64,000 bases of DNA from CAHJXF01 sp038254545. GTDB lineage: Bacteria > Pseudomonadota > Gammaproteobacteria > Burkholderiales > Burkholderiaceae_D. The position numbers and the translations under genes are program-made. Within the stretch, counting starts at the first letter, position 1. The number at the start of each line of letters is the position of its first letter. Under the pieces are notes generated by a model. The model did no database searches. It was not told the DNA's origin and was given only the letters and a program-made list of their open reading frames with translations. The DNA is taken from assembly GCA_038254545.1 (NCBI GenBank), contig JBBSGB010000007.1, forward strand, positions 55,828-119,827, read 5' to 3'. Shown here in pieces: positions 8,610 through 17,083 of the stretch.

Positions 8610-9486
8610 CCCACAGCGGCAGCGTGACGACCGACAGGACCGTGCCGGCCGAAATCAGGAACGCGACGATCGCGCCGTTGCCACCCATGCGCACCGCGAG
8701 GATGTACGCGGACGATGCCGTCGGCAGCGCCGCGAACAGCACGGTAATCTCCCGCTGCAAGGGCGGCACGTCCCACTGGCGCGCGACCAGCAATGCCACC
8801 AGCGGTGCGGCGAGCAGCTTGACCGCGAGCCACCAGGCCAACGTGGGTCTTTCGACGATCGCCCCGGCAAGCCGCAACCCCGCGCCGACCGCGATCAGGC
8901 CGAGCGCGATCGACGCGCTGCCCAATCGTTGCAGCGTCGCCGTGACGAACTCGGGCAGTTCCAATCCTGCGAGGTTCATCGCGAGTCCGCAGACCGTCGC
9001 GATGATCAGCGGGTTGCGCGCCATCTCGCGCAGGATGTTCGACTGCTGATGCCGTGCAAGCGCGAACACCGCGGCCGCATTGGCGATCGGCACCGCGATG
9101 CCGATCGCCCGGGCCATCAGCGCGATGCCTTCGCTGCCCGCGAGTCGGCCCGCGAGAGCGAGCCCGACATAGGAGTTGAAGCGAAACGCGCATTGCACGC
9201 CCGATGCGAACACCAGCGGCGTGGGTTTGAAGAACGGCCGGGCCAGCCAGCCGAGCACGACGCCGGTCGCGACTGCCGCGAGGCACGCGACGATCAGGCC
9301 CGCCGTCGATCCGAAGTCGAGTTTCGCGGTCGCCGTCGAATGAAACAACAGCGACGGAAACAGGACGAAATAGACCATGCGCTCGAGCCCGGTCCAGAAG
9401 GCGAGTTCGAAACGCGCGTATCGTTTCAACAGCGCGCCGAGAAGGATCAGCGCGAAATCGGGAAACAGCAGCAGGGCGACGGACAA
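8593..9486 (-). CDS. AEC family (auxin efflux carrier type) transporter
   Basis: This integral membrane protein of about 297 residues has ten predicted hydrophobic segments in the two-bundle layout of AEC permeases. Typical segments are DFALILLGALLKR at the N-terminus, the RFNSYVGLALAG region, ARNPLIIATVCGLAMNL, and ALPTASSAYILAVRMGG near the end. Homology begins directly after TTG at 9486 (LSVALLLFPDF), and the ORF upstream of that is unconserved. I therefore use the TTG start, although no ribosome binding site is obvious. The substrate is unknown. It overlaps queG at the 3' ends and starts 9 bases from the divergent chalcone-isomerase-like gene. Confidence 0.8.
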   Translation of the reverse strand: MSVALLLFPDFALILLGALLKRYARFELAFWTGLERMVYFVLFPSLLFHSTATAKLDFGSTAGLIVACLAAVATGVVLGWLARPFFKPTPLVFASGVQCAFRFNSYVGLALAGRLAGSEGIALMARAIGIAVPIANAAAVFALARHQQSNILREMARNPLIIATVCGLAMNLAGLELPEFVTATLQRLGSASIALGLIAVGAGLRLAGAIVERPTLAWWLAVKLLAAPLVALLVARQWDVPPLQREITVLFAALPTASSAYILAVRMGGNGAIVAFLISAGTVLSVVTLPLWVIVAR

Positions 9487-9495
9487 GGGGTGACG

Positions 9496-10143
9496 ATGGC
9501 TTTGAGGGACAAGGAAATGAAGCGTTATGCGCCGGGCACTTTGACTGCATGCGACGCGTTGGGCAAGTCGCTCATCGTGACGTTGCTGATTTTGATGTCG
9601 CTGATGCCCGTTGCGCATGCGGCCACGGTCGAGCGCGAAGGCATGCGTTACGAAGACACGATTCGTCTGGGCAACATGAAACTGGTCCTGAACGGCCTCG
9701 GCGTGCGTGCGGTCGCCTGGATCAAGGGTTACGTCGCGGGTCTCTATCTTTCGCAAAAAGAGAGCGAGGCCGAGCAGATCTACGCATTGCAGGGACCCAA
9801 GCGCATCGCGGTCAAGATGCTGCTCGACGTGGACTCGGGTCTACTAGCCAAGACCTTCAGCGACGGCATTCGCAAGAACTATCGCGACGATGAGCTCGAA
9901 GCGCTGCGCCCGCGCATGGACGTCTTCGACGCGCAGGTTCGCGCGATCGGCGGCGTGAAGAAGGGCGACACCATCGACCTCGACTATCAGCCCGCCAGCG
10001 GCACGCGTATCCTCGTGAACGGCAAGCCCGGCGGCGATGCGATCGCCGGCGACGACTTCTATGTCGCGCTGCTCAAGATGTTCATCGGCGAGCGCGCGAT
10101 CGACAAGAATCTGAGGGCGGCGTTGTTGGGGAAAGCCTCGTGA
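9496..10143 (+). CDS. chalcone isomerase-like periplasmic protein
   Basis: The 215-residue product has an N-terminal signal sequence (SLIVTLLILMSLMPVAHA ending near residue 42). The mature domain resembles bacterial chalcone-isomerase-fold proteins, with VEREGMRYEDTIRLGNMKLVLNG-like opening strands, GYVAGLYLS, and LKMFIGERAIDKNLR near the C-terminus. In bacteria this fold is usually a non-enzymatic, fatty-acid-binding-like protein of unknown role. ATG at 9496 follows an AAGGGG site; ATG at 9517 (MKRYAP) is an alternative. Start-to-start distance to the divergent transporter is 9 bases. Confidence 0.8.
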   Translation: MALRDKEMKRYAPGTLTACDALGKSLIVTLLILMSLMPVAHAATVEREGMRYEDTIRLGNMKLVLNGLGVRAVAWIKGYVAGLYLSQKESEAEQIYALQGPKRIAVKMLLDVDSGLLAKTFSDGIRKNYRDDELEALRPRMDVFDAQVRAIGGVKKGDTIDLDYQPASGTRILVNGKPGGDAIAGDDFYVALLKMFIGERAIDKNLRAALLGKAS

Positions 10144-10193
10144 GACGCAACCAGCCGTCGATGTGTTTTCCTAATGATTTTCGAGGAGTGATC

Positions 10194-10724
10194 ATGCGTT
10201 CCTTCGCTGCAATTCTTTTTTCCCTTTTCACAGCGGCATCGTTTTCGGCCATCGCCGGACCGACCGATCCCTCGAGCTTCGACGGCACGCCCTACAAGTC
10301 GCAAAAGGCGCTCTACGATTTCAACTTCGCCAAGCCGAACGATGCGATTCCCGCGTTCGGCTACGTGAAGAATCACCTGGAGGCGATCAAGAAGTATGGG
10401 CAACCCGACACGTCGAAGATCGTGATCGTCGCGCACGGCAACGAACTGCATGCGTTCTCACGCCTGAATCGCGCGGCCTATCCGCAGATGTACGACGAGC
10501 TGAAGGCCTTGAAGGAAGCCGGCGTCACCATCCACATTTGCGCCAACGCAGCGCGCGCCCGCGGCTACAAGCCCGACGAGTTCTACGACGTGGTGACGGT
10601 GGTTCCCGCGGCCGTGATCGACATCGCCAAGTGGCAGAACGAGGGATACAGCTACATGTATGCGGGGTGGTTTCCGCGACTCACGCGCGAAGAAGTTGTG
10701 GCGCAGCATCCTGAGTTGCGCTGA
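10194..10724 (+). CDS. secreted DsrE-family protein
   Basis: This 176-residue protein carries a cleavable signal peptide (MRSFAAILFSLFTAASFSAIAG). The mature domain has the DsrE/DsrF-like Rossmann pattern: KIVIVAHGNELHAFSR, then LKEAGVTIHICANAARARGY, then a C-terminal AAVIDIAKWQNEGYSYMY. DsrE-fold proteins often relay sulfur. The Cys here (HICANAA) is at the usual active-cysteine position, but the exported form is of unknown function. ATG at 10194 is preceded by GAGGAG. It may be co-transcribed with the chalcone isomerase-like gene 50 bases upstream, and it converges on ileS. Confidence 0.8.
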   Translation: MRSFAAILFSLFTAASFSAIAGPTDPSSFDGTPYKSQKALYDFNFAKPNDAIPAFGYVKNHLEAIKKYGQPDTSKIVIVAHGNELHAFSRLNRAAYPQMYDELKALKEAGVTIHICANAARARGYKPDEFYDVVTVVPAAVIDIAKWQNEGYSYMYAGWFPRLTREEVVAQHPELR

Positions 10725-10732
10725 TCGTCGCG

Positions 10733-10752
10733 CAGCGCGCCGCGGCGCGCTG
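10733..10752. repeat. 20-base perfect GC palindrome between convergent genes
   Basis: The ten bases cagcgcgccg are followed directly by their exact reverse complement. The palindrome sits between the convergent ends of the DsrE gene and ileS. It could fold as a strong hairpin on either transcript, but there is no U tract, so it is not a classical intrinsic terminator. Confidence 0.6.
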
Positions 10753-10775
10753 GCAGCTCAGACGCGATGCCAGCA

Positions 10776-10795
10776 GCGACTAAGCAATTAGTCGC
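10776..10795. terminator. stem-loop spanning the ileS stop codon
   Basis: GCGACTAA and TTAGTCGC form an 8-base-pair stem around a GCAA tetraloop. The ileS stop codon (minus strand, 10780-10782) lies inside the stem. GNRA-type loops are stable, so the hairpin may protect or end the ileS mRNA. No U run follows. Confidence 0.4.
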
Positions 10796-13704
10796 AACTC
10801 ACCACTTCCGTAGAGGTTCGCCACGCACCGCGCGCAAAGCTTCGCATGCGCGCCATCCGCCCCGACATCCTTCCTGTAATGCCAGCACCGCTCGCACTTC
10901 GGATGGGCTGACGGCGCGACGACGATCGCCTCCTCGCCTTCGCGTGCGGCTTCCTTCACCGTGGCCTGCGACGTGATCATCACGAAGCGCAGGTCGTTCT
11001 TCAACTCCAGCAGAAGGTTGTAGCGATCGCTCGCGGCGTGGATCTCGACTTCGGCCTGTAGCGACGATCCGATCTGGCCCGCGGCGCGCGCGTCTTCGAG
11101 CTTCTTCAACACGTCCGAGCGGATGGCGCGAATCACATCCCACTTGTGCAGCAGCGCGTCGGCATGTGCGATCACCGGAAACTCGTGCGCCGTCTCGGCG
11201 AAGATCGTGCCGCGCTCGGCCAGGACCTCGGGTGCGAACACGGCCCACGCTTCTTCGGCGGTGAACGAGATGAACGGCGCAAGCAGGCGCAGCAGCGCAT
11301 GCGTGATGTGCCAGAGCGCGTTCTGCGCGGAACGACGCGCACGACCATCGGCCGCTGCCGTGTAGAGCCGGTCCTTCAGGATGTCGAGATAGAAACCGCC
11401 GAGGTCTTCGGAGCAATAGGTCTGCAGTTTCGACGTGATCGGCTGGAACTCGAACACCTCCAGGTGCGCGAGCAGTTCGCGTTGCAACGCATCCATGCGC
11501 GCGATCGCGTAGCGGTCGATCTCCAGCCATTGCTCGACCGGCAACGCGTGCTGCCCGGGATCGAAATCCGCCGTGTTGGCGAGCAGGAAGCGCAAGGTAT
11601 TGCGGATACGCCTGTAGCTTTCGACGACGCGCTTCATGATCTCGTCGGAGATCGACACGTCGCCGGTGTAGTCGGTCGATGCGGCCCACCAGCGCACGAT
11701 GTCGGCGCCGTATTGATCGATCAGTTTCTGCGGCGCGACCACGTTGCCGACCGACTTGGACATCTTGCGGCCCTGGCCGTCGACCACGAAGCCGTGGGTG
11801 AGCAGCATGTCGTAGGGCGCGCGGCCGTTCAACATGCACGAGATCAAGAGCGACGAATGGAACCAGCCGCGATGCTGGTCGCTGCCTTCGAGATACATAT
11901 CGGCCGGGTAGTGCAACACGTCGGCATGCGAGCCGTGATGATTGGTGCCGCCCAATACCGTTTGAAAGGTCGAGCCGGAGTCGAACCACACGTCGAGCGT
12001 GTCGCGGTTCTTCACGTACATCGTCGCGTCGGTCTCGGGCGTGCCGCGGTCGTAGCGCTTCAGCATCGCTGCCGCGTCGATGGTCTGCCACGCCTCGATG
12101 CCGCCTGCCTCGATCGCCTGCGCCACGTCTTCGATCAGCGCGAGCGTGTCGGGGTGCAGCGCGCCGGTTTCCTTGTGCACGAAGAACGCCATCGGCGTGC
12201 CCCACTGTCGCTGGCGCGAGAGCGTCCAGTCGGGACGGTTGGCAATCATGCCGTGCAGGCGCGCCTTGCCCCATGAAGGAAAGAAGCGGGTCGCGTCGAT
12301 CGCCTTCAATGCGGTCTCGCGCAAGCTGGCATCACCGTCCGCGGCGTCGCTCGACTTGCGGTCCATGCCGGCGAACCATTGCGACGTCGCGCGGTAGATG
12401 ATCGGCGTCTTGTGGCGCCAGCAATGCATGTAGCTGTGCGTGAACTTCTCCGCGCGCAACAGCGCGCCGGCTTCGCGCAGCGTCTCGACGATGATCGGAT
12501 TGGCCTTCCAGATCGACAGGCCGCCGAACAGGGGCTCGCTGGACGCGTAGGTGCCGTCGCCCGTGACCGGGTTGATGATGTCGTCGTCGGCGAGGCCGTT
12601 GGCCTTGCACGAGATGAAGTCCTCGACGCCGTACGCGGGCGCCGAGTGCACGATGCCGGTTCCCTGGTCGAGCGCGACGTAGTCGCCCAGATAGACCGGC
12701 GCCTCGCGCGCGTAGAAGGGATGCGAGAAAGCGATGTGGTCGAGCGCTGCGCCCTTGCAGGTGCCGAGCACCGTGCCTTCGAGGCTGTAGCTTGCGAGCG
12801 AGGGTGCGACTCTTTCGCTTGCGAGTATGAGAAGGCCACGTTCCGTATCGACCAGCGCATAGTCGAACTCGGGGTGCACGTTGAGCGCCTGGTTCGCGGG
12901 AATGGTCCACGGCGTCGTGGTCCAGATCACAATCCAGCCCGGTTTCTTCGGCAACGCGTCGAGTCCAAAGGCGCGGGCGATCCTGTCGCGCTCGGCATCG
13001 ATGAACGGGAAGCCGACGTCGATCGAGAGATCGACGCGATCCTGATACTCGACCTCGGCCTCGGCCAGCGCCGAGCCGCAATCGAAGCACCAGTTGACCG
13101 GCTTGAGGCCGCGGAACACGTAGCCCTTATCGAGGATGCGGGCCAGTACGCGCAACTCCTCGGCCTCGTTGCTGAAGTTCATCGTCTTGTAGGGACGGTC
13201 CCATTCGCCGAGCACGCCGAGGCGCTTGAACTCGGCCATCTGCTGGACAATCTGCGTCTCCGCATAGGCGCGCGACTTGGCTTGGACTTCCTGGGCCGGC
13301 AACGTCTTGCCAAACCGTTTCTCGATCACGATTTCGATCGGCATGCCGTGGCAGTCCCAACCCGGGACATACGGCGCGTCGTAGCCGGCGAGGTTCTTCG
13401 ACTTGACCACCATGTCCTTGAGCACCTTGTTCAAGGCGTGGCCCATGTGAATCGGGCCGTTCGCGTACGGCGGGCCGTCGTGAAGGCTCCATTGTTTCGC
13501 ACCCTTGCGCGCCTCGCGGATGCGTTGATAGACGCGCCGCGCCTGCCAGTCCGCGACCCACTGCGGCTCGCGCAGTGCGAGATTGCCGCGCATCGGGAAG
13601 GGCGTGTCGGGGAGGTTCAGGGTCGATTTGTAGTCGACGGCTGCGTCAGCATCTCGGGCGGCGCTCTTGCCGAGGCCGTCGGTCGGTTTGTTCTTGTCGG
13701 ACAT
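10780..13704 (-). CDS. ileS: isoleucyl-tRNA synthetase
   Basis: This class I synthetase charges tRNA-Ile. The 974-residue protein has the HIGH motif in PYANGPIHMGHALNK, the large CP1 editing domain in between, KMSKSVGNVV as the KMSKS loop, and an anticodon-binding region. The C-terminal zinc finger shows CERCWHYRKDVG and CARC near the end. The start at 13704 (MSDKNKPTDG) matches family length; an upstream ATG at 13752 would add 16 residues. It lies downstream of ribF, as is usual in proteobacteria, but lspA, which often follows, is absent. Confidence 0.97.
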   Translation of the reverse strand: MSDKNKPTDGLGKSAARDADAAVDYKSTLNLPDTPFPMRGNLALREPQWVADWQARRVYQRIREARKGAKQWSLHDGPPYANGPIHMGHALNKVLKDMVVKSKNLAGYDAPYVPGWDCHGMPIEIVIEKRFGKTLPAQEVQAKSRAYAETQIVQQMAEFKRLGVLGEWDRPYKTMNFSNEAEELRVLARILDKGYVFRGLKPVNWCFDCGSALAEAEVEYQDRVDLSIDVGFPFIDAERDRIARAFGLDALPKKPGWIVIWTTTPWTIPANQALNVHPEFDYALVDTERGLLILASERVAPSLASYSLEGTVLGTCKGAALDHIAFSHPFYAREAPVYLGDYVALDQGTGIVHSAPAYGVEDFISCKANGLADDDIINPVTGDGTYASSEPLFGGLSIWKANPIIVETLREAGALLRAEKFTHSYMHCWRHKTPIIYRATSQWFAGMDRKSSDAADGDASLRETALKAIDATRFFPSWGKARLHGMIANRPDWTLSRQRQWGTPMAFFVHKETGALHPDTLALIEDVAQAIEAGGIEAWQTIDAAAMLKRYDRGTPETDATMYVKNRDTLDVWFDSGSTFQTVLGGTNHHGSHADVLHYPADMYLEGSDQHRGWFHSSLLISCMLNGRAPYDMLLTHGFVVDGQGRKMSKSVGNVVAPQKLIDQYGADIVRWWAASTDYTGDVSISDEIMKRVVESYRRIRNTLRFLLANTADFDPGQHALPVEQWLEIDRYAIARMDALQRELLAHLEVFEFQPITSKLQTYCSEDLGGFYLDILKDRLYTAAADGRARRSAQNALWHITHALLRLLAPFISFTAEEAWAVFAPEVLAERGTIFAETAHEFPVIAHADALLHKWDVIRAIRSDVLKKLEDARAAGQIGSSLQAEVEIHAASDRYNLLLELKNDLRFVMITSQATVKEAAREGEEAIVVAPSAHPKCERCWHYRKDVGADGAHAKLCARCVANLYGSGELRLIA

Positions 13705-13864
13705 GAATGTGTGCGTGCCGTTAAATGCGGCTCGGTTCAATGCAGTGTTCATCGGGAGCGTCGAGGATTTCGACGCGCGAGTCGCAACAGCAAGGTTCGC
13801 GTTGCGACGTCTGGTTCTGATAGCGAACGCGAAGCAAATCTTCCGCGCGCGCTCAATCCATTCG

Positions 13865-14956
13865 TCAACTAATTCGATCGGTCACCGACATCGCGAAGCT
13901 CTCGCCGTTGGCCGCGTCTTGCGGCAGGCCGAACCACGCGCGTGCGGCCCGCGCATCGGCGGCGATGGCTGCGGTCAACTGCGTCATGTCGCCGTACTTC
14001 TCTTCGTCACGCAGCTTGTGCAGAAATTCGACGCGCACGCGCTGGCCATAGAGGCTGCCGGCGAAATCGAACAAGTGCGCTTCGAGCATCACGCGTCCCG
14101 CGTCTTCGACGGTGGGCCGTATGCCGATGCTCGCCACGCCGGGGCGCGGCGCCTCATCCACGCCGTGCACGCGCACGACGAAGATGCCCGACAGCGCGGC
14201 ACGCCGGCCCGACGCATGGCCGTGCGGAAGGATATTGGCCGTGGGAAAGCCGATCGTGCGGCCGAGCTTGCGACCGTGGATCACGTGGCCGCTGATGAAA
14301 TAGGGATGTCCGAGCAGGCGCTCGGCGCGCGTGAGGTCGCCCGCCGTGAGCGCCGCGCGGATCGCCGAACTCGACACGCGGTTGGCGGGCGGTGCATCCT
14401 TGACATCGTTGGAAGCCTCGGTGACATCAGTCGCGATATCGGTCACTGCGGGGATCGCCTCGACCGCAAAACCGAAGCGTTCTCCCGCGTCTTCCAGCAT
14501 CGCGAAACCGCCGCGGCGCTGCGCACCGAAGCGGAAGTCGTCGCCCACCATCAGCCAGCGCGCATGGCAGCCCGCAACCACGATGTCTTCGATGAAGTGC
14601 TCGGCCGACAGCGATGCGAAGCGCGCATTGAAGCGTTCGACGATGACCCGATCGACGCCGCACGAGGCGAGCGCGTCGAGCTTGTCGCGCAGGTTGGCGA
14701 TGCGTGCGGGTGGTGGTGGCAGCTCGTCGACTGCCTTGCCCTCGAGCGCGTTCTGGCTCTTCGCCCGGGAGTAGAAGAATTCGCGCGGATGCGGTTCGAA
14801 CGTCATCACGCATGCGGGCAAGCCCAGCCGATCGGCGGCTGCGCGCACGCGCTCGATCAACGCCCGATGGCCGCGATGCACGCCGTCGAAGTTGCCGATC
14901 GTGAGCGCGCAAGGCGTCCGGCTGGCTGGATTGGGAAGGCCGCGAAAGACCCGCAT
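13865..14956 (-). CDS. ribF: bifunctional riboflavin kinase / FMN adenylyltransferase RibF
   Basis: RibF phosphorylates riboflavin to FMN and adenylates it to FAD. The 363-residue protein has the N-terminal nucleotidyltransferase motif LTIGNFDGVHRGH (about residues 18-30), the MTFEPHPREFF segment, and SSSAIRAALTAGDL. The C-terminal kinase domain contains GRTIGFPTANI and the GxR-type block GVASIGIRPTVEDAGR. ATG at 14956 (MRVFRGLP) is the family start. ileS follows about 110-160 bases downstream in the same direction. Confidence 0.95.
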   Translation of the reverse strand: MRVFRGLPNPASRTPCALTIGNFDGVHRGHRALIERVRAAADRLGLPACVMTFEPHPREFFYSRAKSQNALEGKAVDELPPPPARIANLRDKLDALASCGVDRVIVERFNARFASLSAEHFIEDIVVAGCHARWLMVGDDFRFGAQRRGGFAMLEDAGERFGFAVEAIPAVTDIATDVTEASNDVKDAPPANRVSSSAIRAALTAGDLTRAERLLGHPYFISGHVIHGRKLGRTIGFPTANILPHGHASGRRAALSGIFVVRVHGVDEAPRPGVASIGIRPTVEDAGRVMLEAHLFDFAGSLYGQRVRVEFLHKLRDEEKYGDMTQLTAAIAADARAARAWFGLPQDAANGESFAMSVTDRIS

Positions 14957-15194
14957 GGTGATGTCGAGATGCGAAGGATACGTAGGGTGAAACGAGCCGC
15001 CGATTATAAGGGCGTGACCCCGCGAGCCGCGGAGCGGCACGCCTGCCCCACGCAGTTCGCGGGCCAGTCAGGCATGCGGCCCTGATGGCGACACGCGCCA
15101 TGACCTGCGACGTCATCGACCTGAACTCGCACCCAGGCTTTAATCGCGACATGAGAAAAACCGGTCGATCTTCCTTTCAATCGGCAAAGACATC

Positions 15195-15695
15195 ATGCAT
15201 CGACGAGACGTTCTCAAATGGTTTGCGTTTGCCGGCGCCGGCGCTTTGACGGCAGCGGCCAACGCAGCAACCGACTCGACCGGTAAACCGGAAACCGCAC
15301 CAGCTGAAACGAAGAGGAGTAGTCCCATGAGCAACGCCAATGAAATGGTCGTACGTTACATCGCCGCATGGAATGAAAAGGATTCCAGGCGTCGCCACGA
15401 TCTCGTCGTCAAGACCTGGGCCGACGGCGGGACCTACGTCGATGCGCACCGGCATGGCGAGGGCCATGACAGCATCGCCGCGATGATAGAGGCGGCCCGG
15501 CAGCAGTTTCCGGGATACCAACTGCGGCTGGTGAAGGGAATCGACGCACACAACAACTACGTGCGATTCAGTTGGGCGGCAGGCGGTTCCGAACAAGCCC
15601 CCCTGTATCTGGGTGGCACCGACTTCGCCGTCATGTCCGGTGACGGTCGATTCCAGACGGTGACCGGTTTCGTCGATGCGGCTCCCGCAAGCTGA
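15195..15695 (+). CDS. exported NTF2/SnoaL-like protein
   Basis: The 166-residue product begins with a twin-arginine-like signal (HRRDVLKWFAFAGAGAL, residues 2-18). The rest is an NTF2-like fold (SnoaL-like) with MVVRYIAAWNEKD, TWADGGTYVDAHRHGEGHDSI and a C-terminal VTGFVDAAP. Proteins of this fold are small ligand-binding proteins or enzymes; the ligand cannot be deduced. It is divergent from ribF across 238 bases in which I see no clear element. The small membrane-protein gene downstream (88 bases) may form a unit with it. Confidence 0.75.
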   Translation: MHRRDVLKWFAFAGAGALTAAANAATDSTGKPETAPAETKRSSPMSNANEMVVRYIAAWNEKDSRRRHDLVVKTWADGGTYVDAHRHGEGHDSIAAMIEAARQQFPGYQLRLVKGIDAHNNYVRFSWAAGGSEQAPLYLGGTDFAVMSGDGRFQTVTGFVDAAPAS

Positions 15696-15783
15696 GTGCC
15701 GCACTACGAGCACGACGACGACTGCGCGAAAACCGATGGCATCGTCATCGTGAGTTTTCCTTCGCCCTACTCGAGAAAAATAC

Positions 15784-16203
15784 ATGAACACCATCTATCC
15801 CTCGCGACTTTTGAAGCTGGCATTGATTGCCGACGCGCTTGTCAGTGGCTGCGTGGCCGCGTTGCAACTCGCCGCGTCCGGCTGGCTGAGCGAATTATTG
15901 ATGTTGCCTCGCGTGCTGCTTTTCGAAACCGGTGTATTCCTCGTTGGCTACGCGATCCTGCTCCTGGTCCTGACGTGCATCGATAAGCTATGGACCGTCA
16001 TCATCGGCGCTGTGGTGGTGGGAAACGTCGGGTGGGCCGTGGGTTGTATCGGTCTGCTGGCTGGCGTGCTGTCACCGAACGCGCTGGGAGTCGCGTTCAT
16101 GCTCGTTCAAATCGTCAGCGTATTGATTTTCGCTACGCTGGAGTATTTCGGTTTGAGGGCGTCGCAGCCTGCCGGAGGGCCTGCGACGGAAACTTCGCAC
16201 TGA
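15784..16203 (+). CDS. small four-helix membrane protein of unknown function
   Basis: This 139-residue protein has four hydrophobic segments, near residues 10-30, 40-62, 68-92 and 97-118, and a short soluble tail. No catalytic residues stand out. It follows the NTF2-like gene in the same direction, an arrangement I associate loosely with other proteobacteria. I do not recognise a specific family. The 217 bases between it and purN hold nothing I can identify. Confidence 0.65.
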   Translation: MNTIYPSRLLKLALIADALVSGCVAALQLAASGWLSELLMLPRVLLFETGVFLVGYAILLLVLTCIDKLWTVIIGAVVVGNVGWAVGCIGLLAGVLSPNALGVAFMLVQIVSVLIFATLEYFGLRASQPAGGPATETSH

Positions 16204-16420
16204 GCTCGGCCACGCCTCATCCCGAAACTAGCTGCCGATGCAACGTCGGCCGCCGCTAGCGTCGGGCGGCGACCCGGCCGACACCGCATAGACAAACACA
16301 GACGCGCGAAGATCTCGCCGATCTGCAGCGAGGACACGAACGTCGTCTGCGCCTCGAGCTACGCGAGCAAGGCTTCGCTCGCACGGGATGGTCGCGAGCC
16401 TGCCTGCTAAACTCGCCGCG

Positions 16421-17059
16421 GTGAAAAAGATCGTGATCCTGATTTCGGGCCGCGGATCGAATATGGAAGCGATCGTCGCCGCGTGCAAGGCGGAGCGCTG
16501 GCCGGCCGAGATCGCCTGCGTGATCGCAAGCAGGCCCGACGCGCTGGGGCTGGGCATCGCGGCCAAGGCTAACGTAGCCACCGCTGTCGTCGATGCCAAA
16601 CGCTGCGCGAACCGCGAGGCCTTCGAGGCCGAATTGATCGCCCGCCTCGACGCGCATCGCCCGGACTGCATCGTGCTCGCGGGCTTTATGCGCGTGCTCT
16701 CGGAATCCTTCGTTTGTCGTTACGCAGACCGCATGCTCAACGTTCATCCTTCGCTGTTGCCCGCATTTGCCGGACTCGACACACATCGTCGTGCGCTGTC
16801 GGCCGGTGTGCGCGTACATGGCGCGACCGTGCACTTCGTCAGCCCCGTCGTCGATGCGGGAGCGATCGTGGCGCAGGCGGTCGTCCCGGTCGAAGTGAAC
16901 GACACGCACGACACGCTTTCCGCGCGCGTGCTTGCGGCTGAGCACCGGCTGTATTCGCGTGCGATCGGGTGGTTTCTGACCGGACAGGTGCAGTTGGTCG
17001 ACGGGCGCGTGCGCCTGTCCGATGCCGCCGCATCACAAGCTCTGATGGTCTGCACATGA
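16421..17059 (+). CDS. purN: phosphoribosylglycinamide formyltransferase PurN
   Basis: PurN transfers formyl from 10-formyl-tetrahydrofolate to GAR in purine synthesis. The protein begins VKKIVILISGRGSNM; GTG at 16421 matches the family start, whereas the in-frame ATG at 16388 would add 11 residues. The catalytic Asn and His lie in MLNVHPSLLPAFAGLDTH, and the catalytic Asp in HFVSPVVDAGAI. Length is 212 residues. The stop codon lies in the first unit of a 14-base tandem repeat, and the RsmB-like gene starts just after the second unit. Confidence 0.94.
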   Translation: MKKIVILISGRGSNMEAIVAACKAERWPAEIACVIASRPDALGLGIAAKANVATAVVDAKRCANREAFEAELIARLDAHRPDCIVLAGFMRVLSESFVCRYADRMLNVHPSLLPAFAGLDTHRRALSAGVRVHGATVHFVSPVVDAGAIVAQAVVPVEVNDTHDTLSARVLAAEHRLYSRAIGWFLTGQVQLVDGRVRLSDAAASQALMVCT

Positions 17060-17081
17060 TCGGTTTCACATGATCGGTTTC
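17054..17081 (+). repeat. 14-base perfect tandem duplication at the purN stop
   Basis: The unit ACATGATCGGTTTC occurs twice back to back. The first copy contains the purN TGA; the second ends two bases before the ATG of the methyltransferase gene. It looks like a recent slippage duplication that lengthened the intergenic spacer. Confidence 0.85.
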
Positions 17082-17083
17082 GT

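Noticed and set aside
10740..10800. lspA expected after ileS
   Set aside because: No signal-peptidase II ORF is present downstream of ileS; the usual ribF-ileS-lspA order is simply incomplete here.
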